Shown: positions 13,236-14,096 of the stretch, piece after piece
Position numbering within the stretch: the first letter of the stretch is position 1
Layout of the letters: each line of letters opens with the position of its first letter
Origin: REBR01 sp033721915
GTDB taxonomy: Bacteria; Pseudomonadota; Gammaproteobacteria; Pseudomonadales; Oleiphilaceae
Assembly (NCBI GenBank): GCA_033721915.1
Contig: JAWWAC010000069.1
Span: forward strand, 1 to 14,096
Length of the DNA stretch: 14,096 bases
Direction: 5' to 3'
Position numbers and translations under genes: made by a program
Notes under the pieces: generated by a model
Told to the model about the DNA's origin: nothing
Databases searched by the model: none
Seen by the model: only the letters and a program-made list of their open reading frames with translations

Positions 13236-14096
13236 CTACTGATGGCGCCCTGTCAACGCCGGACCGCCATGGCTGGCCAGGGCCTCCAGCGCCTCCGGCC
13301 TGGCCAGCCAGTAACCCTGGCCGAAATGCACCCCCACCTGACGCACCGCCTTGAGGGTGTCATTGTCCTCGATGAAGGGGGCGATGGTCTCAATGCCCGC
13401 CACCACCGCGACCCGGTGCAGGGCGTCCAGCATCACATGCTGAATCGGGTCGCTGGTCAGGTGGTGCATCAGACGGCGGTCGAATTTGACAAAATCCACC
13501 GGCATGCGGGCGATCATGTGATAGCTCTGGCCGGAGCTGCCGGCATTGTCCAGTGCCACGCGGCAGCCGATACCATGCAGTGCCTCGCAGCAGCGGTCCA
13601 CGCTCTCGGGCTGGCGCACCGCGTCGCTCTCCCGGATCTCGAAACAGAAACACCGTGGCGCAAAGGCCGAGCCCTCGATCTCTTTTTCCAGAAAGGGCAC
13701 AAAGCTGGCGTCCTCGATGCTGGCCAGTGAGAGGTTGAAGCTGATCATCTTCAGCCGTGGCTCCAGGTGGGGCTGGCTGGCCAGCCAGTCCAGTGCCTTG
13801 CGGAAAATCCGCCGGTCCAGTTCACAGGCCAGGTCGAAACGCTCGGCAATGGGCAGGAAATCCCCCGGTCCCCAAAGGCTGGCCCGCTCGGCCTCCTGAC
13901 TGCCGGGCAGTGACAGTCGGGTCAGTACCTCGATGTGCTCCCCCCAGGTGGGGCTGGTGATGGGGCGTATGGTCTGGAACTGCAGCTCAATGGCGTTCTC
14001 GCGAATCGCCTGCTCCAGCTGGGACAGCAGGTTGCGGGCCGCGTCCTCCGCCCACGCGGTGTGGTGGGCCCGCGGGCCCAGGAGGCGGGAGCGGGC
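13236..14096 (-). CDS. Degenerate EAL-domain protein (N-terminus missing at window edge)
   Basis: The visible 286 C-terminal residues form an EAL domain of the type that hydrolyses or binds cyclic-di-GMP. Landmarks, numbered from the edge, are IELQFQTIRPI at 36-46, HIEVLTRL at 54-61 (E-V-L for E-A-L), FLPIAERFDLACELDRRIF at 80-98, SFNLSL at 119-124, CFEIRES at 151-157, VALDNAGSSGQS at 180-191, VDFVKFDRRL at 200-209, TIAPFIED at 237-244 and FGQGYWLARP at 258-267. The usual DDFG is DNAG, and the first Glu of the AExxE motif is Pro. Catalysis is therefore doubtful and a c-di-GMP-binding or protein-interaction role is possible. The stretch before the domain could be the end of a GGDEF domain, but too little is visible. 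The stop is TAG at 13238-13236. Confidence 0.85.
   Translation of the reverse strand, partial: ARSRLLGPRAHHTAWAEDAARNLLSQLEQAIRENAIELQFQTIRPITSPTWGEHIEVLTRLSLPGSQEAERASLWGPGDFLPIAERFDLACELDRRIFRKALDWLASQPHLEPRLKMISFNLSLASIEDASFVPFLEKEIEGSAFAPRCFCFEIRESDAVRQPESVDRCCEALHGIGCRVALDNAGSSGQSYHMIARMPVDFVKFDRRLMHHLTSDPIQHVMLDALHRVAVVAGIETIAPFIEDNDTLKAVRQVGVHFGQGYWLARPEALEALASHGGPALTGRHQ

Overview
The window is a GC-rich, gene-dense piece of a gammaproteobacterial chromosome, essentially all housekeeping genes. The strongest clue to lineage is the order argH | algZ-algR-hemC-hemD-hemX-hemY, with argH divergent from the rest. This is the arrangement known from Pseudomonas aeruginosa and related Gammaproteobacteria. 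The rho-ubiD-fre cluster points the same way. I cannot name the genus from sequence reading alone; GC-rich Pseudomonadales, Oceanospirillales and Chromatiales-type bacteria are all possible.

Layout. Positions 1-1544 (minus) carry a molybdenum-cofactor pair, moaB followed by moeA, which is cut by the left edge. Positions 1545-1860 form a divergent regulatory region with two good sigma-70 promoters facing rho and a long leader. Positions 1861-3123 (plus) are rho, ending in a palindrome and then a clear intrinsic terminator. Positions 3315-5545 (plus) are ubiD and a fre-like flavin reductase, probably co-transcribed. Positions 5543-5659 hold an 18-bp tandem repeat array between convergent genes. 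Positions 5661-11715 (minus) form the operon-like series algZ, algR, hemC, hemD, hemX, hemY, with overlapping genes at four of five junctions. Positions 11814-13214 (plus) are argH, divergent from algZ. Positions 13236-14096 (minus) are the C-terminal part of a protein with a degenerate EAL domain, cut by the right edge.

How the genes work together. hemC and hemD make the linear tetrapyrrole and close it to uroporphyrinogen III, and hemX and hemY are membrane-associated accessory proteins of the same operon. algZ/algR is a LytS/LytTR two-component pair placed at the head of that series. moaB/moeA serve molybdopterin maturation and metal insertion. ubiD acts in ubiquinone synthesis, and Fre supplies reduced flavin, which may help prenyl-FMN supply for UbiD (inference).

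I saw no mobile element, CRISPR array, RNA gene or recognisably new multi-gene system. The most unusual signals are two unrelated 18-bp tandem arrays, each anchored on a stop codon that recurs in frame in every copy. One multiplies the moaB stop/moeA start junction; the other multiplies the fre stop. A third is a context-dependent codon habit in which the rare ATA codon is used for Ile mostly before CTG/CTC Leu, but never in rho.
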